Origin: Apostichopus japonicus
Taxonomy: Eukaryota; Echinodermata; Holothuroidea; Aspidochirotida; Stichopodidae
DNA length: 64,000 nucleotides
NCBI RefSeq assembly: GCF_037975245.1
Contig: NC_092582.1
Span: 3,876,501 to 3,940,500, forward strand
Reading direction: 5' to 3'
The notes below the pieces were generated by a model. That model was given only the letters and a program-made list of their open reading frames with translations, did no database searches and was not told where the DNA came from. Below, one piece after another: positions 61,085-64,000 of the stretch. The number at the start of each line of letters is the position of its first letter. The stretch's first letter is position 1. The position numbers were made by a program, and so were the translations under genes.

Positions 61085-62152
61085 CTCAGTACTTTTACGA
61101 ATGATCACCGCGACGAACATCGGCAACTTTCGCCTGTATGCAGTCTGCTACATGTACAGTTTCACATAGGGAAAGTCCGGTACACAATGCAGGGAGTGAC
61201 TGTATTACTGACAAAAGGCTACTGTAAATTAGATATTTAATGCGGAAATTAAAAGAACGGAGGTCCACATCGGTTCTTCTTTCCGACGCTTTGATGCGTG
61301 GGTTCGACAGTAAAAAGGCTTCGAGACGAAACGAGGTGAATTTAAAGAAAGTCGAGGGATAGGTGACAAAGACCTAACGGTTTCCTCAACACATTGTGAA
61401 CACCTCCTTGAATGTCATCTCGCTGCATGTCGTTTTTGCTGGTAAGTGCGTAACTTTCAGCATGCATAAACTTTTAAAAATGTAAGTTTGATAGGCCTAG
61501 GTCTTCCATCCATAGGTGAACAAGTCATACATTGATGTAGGCCTATAACTGAAACAAAATTGCTTTCTCTCGATCTAGGTGAAGCAAGTACATGAGTATT
61601 CCAAGAACCTTTCAAATAATTGATTAGGAATAGGCTCAGGCCTAATTTCGGTTGCTAAAGCCTTTTATTTACTGTAGGCCTAACTTCTTCGTGTAGGTTT
61701 TATTCTGTCAAGGGTCCTCTTTGGACTTGTTTTTAGTTATGGACAATTGATTGACCACTATGGTGAACTGAAGTAGTGCCACTGCCAGGGCTTTATTTCT
61801 CAGTTTGAAACTTGTAAGATTGTATCTGAGGACAGTGTATCCTCTCATACAGAGAACAGGTGTAAAATGTTTAGATCGAACTTCAGGTTTCCCCCTCCCA
61901 CACAAGATATATTCTTGTTGAAGATATATTCTCATGACATTAGTAGGAGTTGTATGTGGATCACCAGTTAACCACAAGTTTGCATGCATTGCCTATAGCT
62001 GGTTGTATTCAAGTGCTGGAGTCATAACAGACCAAAGTTGATGAAGACTTATACCTAAAAATATGTTGCTCTGTTCAGTAGAAAGTGGTGTGAGTGAAAT
62101 TTGTGCTTTGACAGCCCTTGCAACTGCTTGTTTTTATTACACTTTGTTGAAG

Positions 62153-63177
62153 GTCATTTCACCGTGATGAAGAAGGTATTGCAGCCCTATCCCATGGTGA
62201 AGAAGAACTATTGTGTATTGATGAAGGGTGAGTATATAGTAAAGACTATCACATAGTTACTCTATGGAAGTTTCTATGGATACAGTTATCAGTGTAATTT
62301 AAATGGAATATAACCTGCAAGTTAACACTGCTGTACAGTGTAGAGCCAGCCATACTGTCAAGTGAGGAACTATTTTCATTCTCATTTAAAGTTTAAAGAA
62401 AAGAAGAAGAAAATCAGTTAGAGTAAGCTAAGCTAAGGCCTACGGTTTCATGTATGACCTATTCCATAGTGAAGTTGGGGTATACATCCTGCTTAAATAC
62501 TCTGCTAAATGTGGTTTATTAGGTCAACAATTTTGGCCATTGAAAATTCCTATATTCCATGCTTTATACCAGAACTATACAAACATTCATTACAATCTTC
62601 CCTGCCTAAAGCAAATACCACCAAGAGTACCCTGTTTTGGGCAAAAACAACACAGGAAATTGAATATCTACAGGTGTTGGTAATGCTAGCACACTGCCCC
62701 CCACCCCCACAAAAAATACAGATACCATGACTGAAATTTTGTGCCTCAGCACTTACATTACAGTACTGATGCAAATAGGCTTCCATAATCTATTATTAAT
62801 ATACCTGTTGACTGAATTTTTGGATTTTCTTTTCACAGAGAATTACTCCCTAATGAAACTGTAGAGAGTGAGGTGTTTCCTCCAGAGCTTGAGATGGACT
62901 CCTCAGAAAAACAGAGTGAAGAGTCTCTTCCAGATAACTGCCCCTCAGGGGAAACTCTTGGTATAATTGAGGAAGCGAAATGTATTGTATCTATAAACAA
63001 ATTGTTAGAACTGCTGAAGTTAATACATGGGGAATACTGCACACACACAAACTGTACTAAAATCATATCTTATCAATGGAGTGCTATTGGTACAGCAATT
63101 ATTTTTTCTTGGAAGTGTGAAGATGGCCTTGTGTGGAAAATGGTACTCACAAAACAGATTTTGTGGTATCTTTTCAG
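62153..63177 (+). CDS. Two coding exons of an acidic protein with a Cys/Trp domain (partial)
   Basis: Exon 62153-62227 (acceptor ttgttgaag, donor ggGTGAGT) and exon 62839-63177 (acceptor tttcacag, donor agGTAACA) join in phase 2. The first reads FHRDEEGIAALSHGEEELLC; the second begins ELLPNETVESEVFPPELEMD and is strongly acidic up to SLPDNC. It then has INKLLELLKLIHGEYC, THTNC and GTAIIFSWKCEDGLVW. This Cys-x4-Cys...GT...W-x-C...W layout recalls the N-terminal domain of large uncharacterised, possibly transposase-derived proteins that are numerous in cnidarians and echinoderms; that is from memory and unverified. The start codon was not found. A likely 5' UTR exon ends at 61441 and joins only in UTR mode. 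Downstream exons would lie beyond 64 kb. The next intron begins with a hAT-like insertion. Confidence 0.45.
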
Positions 63178-63205
63178 GTAACATTCAATATTCGTCAGCT
63201 GTAAC

Positions 63206-63640
63206 CAGTGGCGTCACCAGACTTTTCAGTCTGGGGGGGCACAGGGGGGGCACCAGCATTTGATGGGGGGGCACTTAGGTGGATACGGATCAACGTCCTG
63301 GGGAGGGGTCTAAGGGGAGGGGGTGCCCTCCAGGCGCGGCGGAACGGGAAAATTATTGGGGGGGGGACTAATGTGTAGAGACTATCTAAGCGGAGCGCCA
63401 CCATCGGTTGGCGCGGAGCGTACAAGAAAATTTTGGGTTTTTCAAACCCCCAGATGGCCGGAAACGGCACTTCCCGAGTGTTTTATGCTGCGAATACCTA
63501 GCCCTAAAATATGGGTCTCAAGCCTGCAATTTCTCAGATTGCAAGCGCCCAAGCCCCCCCCGGTTCCGCCGCCACTGCCCCCCTCCCCTTTGGAAAATTT
63601 TCGCATACGGAGGATGGGCTAGATGCAAAATGCTGCCACA
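63206..63640. mobile_element. hAT-like element with hairpin module (right end uncertain)
   Basis: The left end CAGTGGCGTCACCAGACTT (63206) fits the CAGTGGCG family. It contains G-runs, 'ggggaggggtctaagggg' shared with 55853-56219, and at 63381-63490 an inverted hairpin module (CTATCTAAGCGGAGCGCCAC, then GGTTGGCGCGGAGCGTAC). A GCCGCCACTG at 63565-63574 could be an internal end, but its flank does not match the left flank, so the true right end is not fixed. Confidence 0.65.
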
Positions 63641-64000
63641 TTTGATGCTAAATTCGATCTGAAGATATCTCCAGAAATTGCTCTTTTTGAGGTAATGATT
63701 TTAACAAGGCGCAGAATTTTGCGGAGGATATGAACCACATGCTGTCGATATTATGCCTAACCCTATCAATAGAAGCTACATTTGTTGAATTAATGTGTGC
63801 ATGACCCCGAATCCTTTCTTGACCTTCTCGTTTTCGCCCATTATCTATTAAGATGTAACAGGTTCCAGCATCGTTATTGGCTCCTATCAGGGATCTCACC
63901 ATGCAATCCAAAGTTTGATCACACATCGAGTATGGCTCAGTATGCAGGTGTGAACATTCGCCATTTGTTCCTACAAGCATCTGACCTCAAATGACCTCTG
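63641..64000. other. Window end, no feature recognised
   Basis: Short frames on both strands without domains; no splice-supported exon was recognised. Confidence 0.35.

Overview
This is eukaryotic nuclear DNA: AT-rich, with intron-split genes, GT-AG splice junctions, large introns and many transposable-element remnants. It has no bacterial operons. Gene content and repeat types (hAT-like elements, tRNA-derived SINEs, CR1/jockey-type LINE debris, poly-G/C runs) suggest a marine invertebrate, plausibly an echinoderm such as a sea cucumber. The species is an inference; I cannot prove it from the sequence.

Layout. (1) 0.5-3.4 kb, + strand: the last four exons of a torsin AAA+ ATPase gene (torsin copy 1); its signal-peptide exon is not seen and probably lies upstream of the window. 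(2) 6.2-7.3 kb, +: a tentative two-exon small gene of unknown function. (3) 8.06-8.46 kb: a deleted hAT transposon with its terminal repeats and a transposase tail, followed by a SINE. (4) 9.0-15.1 kb, +: a complete five-exon torsin gene (copy 2, 334 aa). Its two middle coding exons match copy 1 in length and phase (176 and 125 bp), so the two are an ancient tandem duplication. (5) 22.2-18.7 kb, - strand: a complete three-exon ISCA1 gene (129 aa), encoding a mitochondrial iron-sulfur cluster assembly protein and convergent with torsin copy 2. (6) 22.5-28.2 kb: an insertion-rich stretch with a 981-bp inverted-repeat element holding a 120-bp minisatellite, three hAT-like insertions with perfect 8-bp target duplications, and a 2.1-kb element with three internal hairpin modules. 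(7) 29.2-39.8 kb, +: the first two recognisable coding exons (signal peptide, cysteine-rich domain) of an NPDC1-like membrane protein, split by a 10.3-kb intron. (8) 40-61 kb: no confident exon; intron or intergenic DNA with a locally restricted dispersed repeat, a degenerate LINE, a 1.64-kb hAT-like element and small palindromic insertions. (9) 62.2-63.2 kb, +: two coding exons of an acidic protein with a Cys/Trp-containing domain, about 1.1 kb downstream of paired CRE sites.

The genes do not form one pathway: torsins act in the ER and nuclear-envelope lumen, ISCA1 in the mitochondrial matrix, and the NPDC1-like protein in the secretory/neuronal membrane system. The most interesting signals are the non-autonomous hAT-like family with a shared hairpin module, two 33-34 bp palindromes that look like complete insertions with target duplications, the divergence of active-site and C-terminal motifs between the two torsins, and a CRE-bearing repetitive element directly upstream of ISCA1. 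I saw no obviously new multi-gene system.
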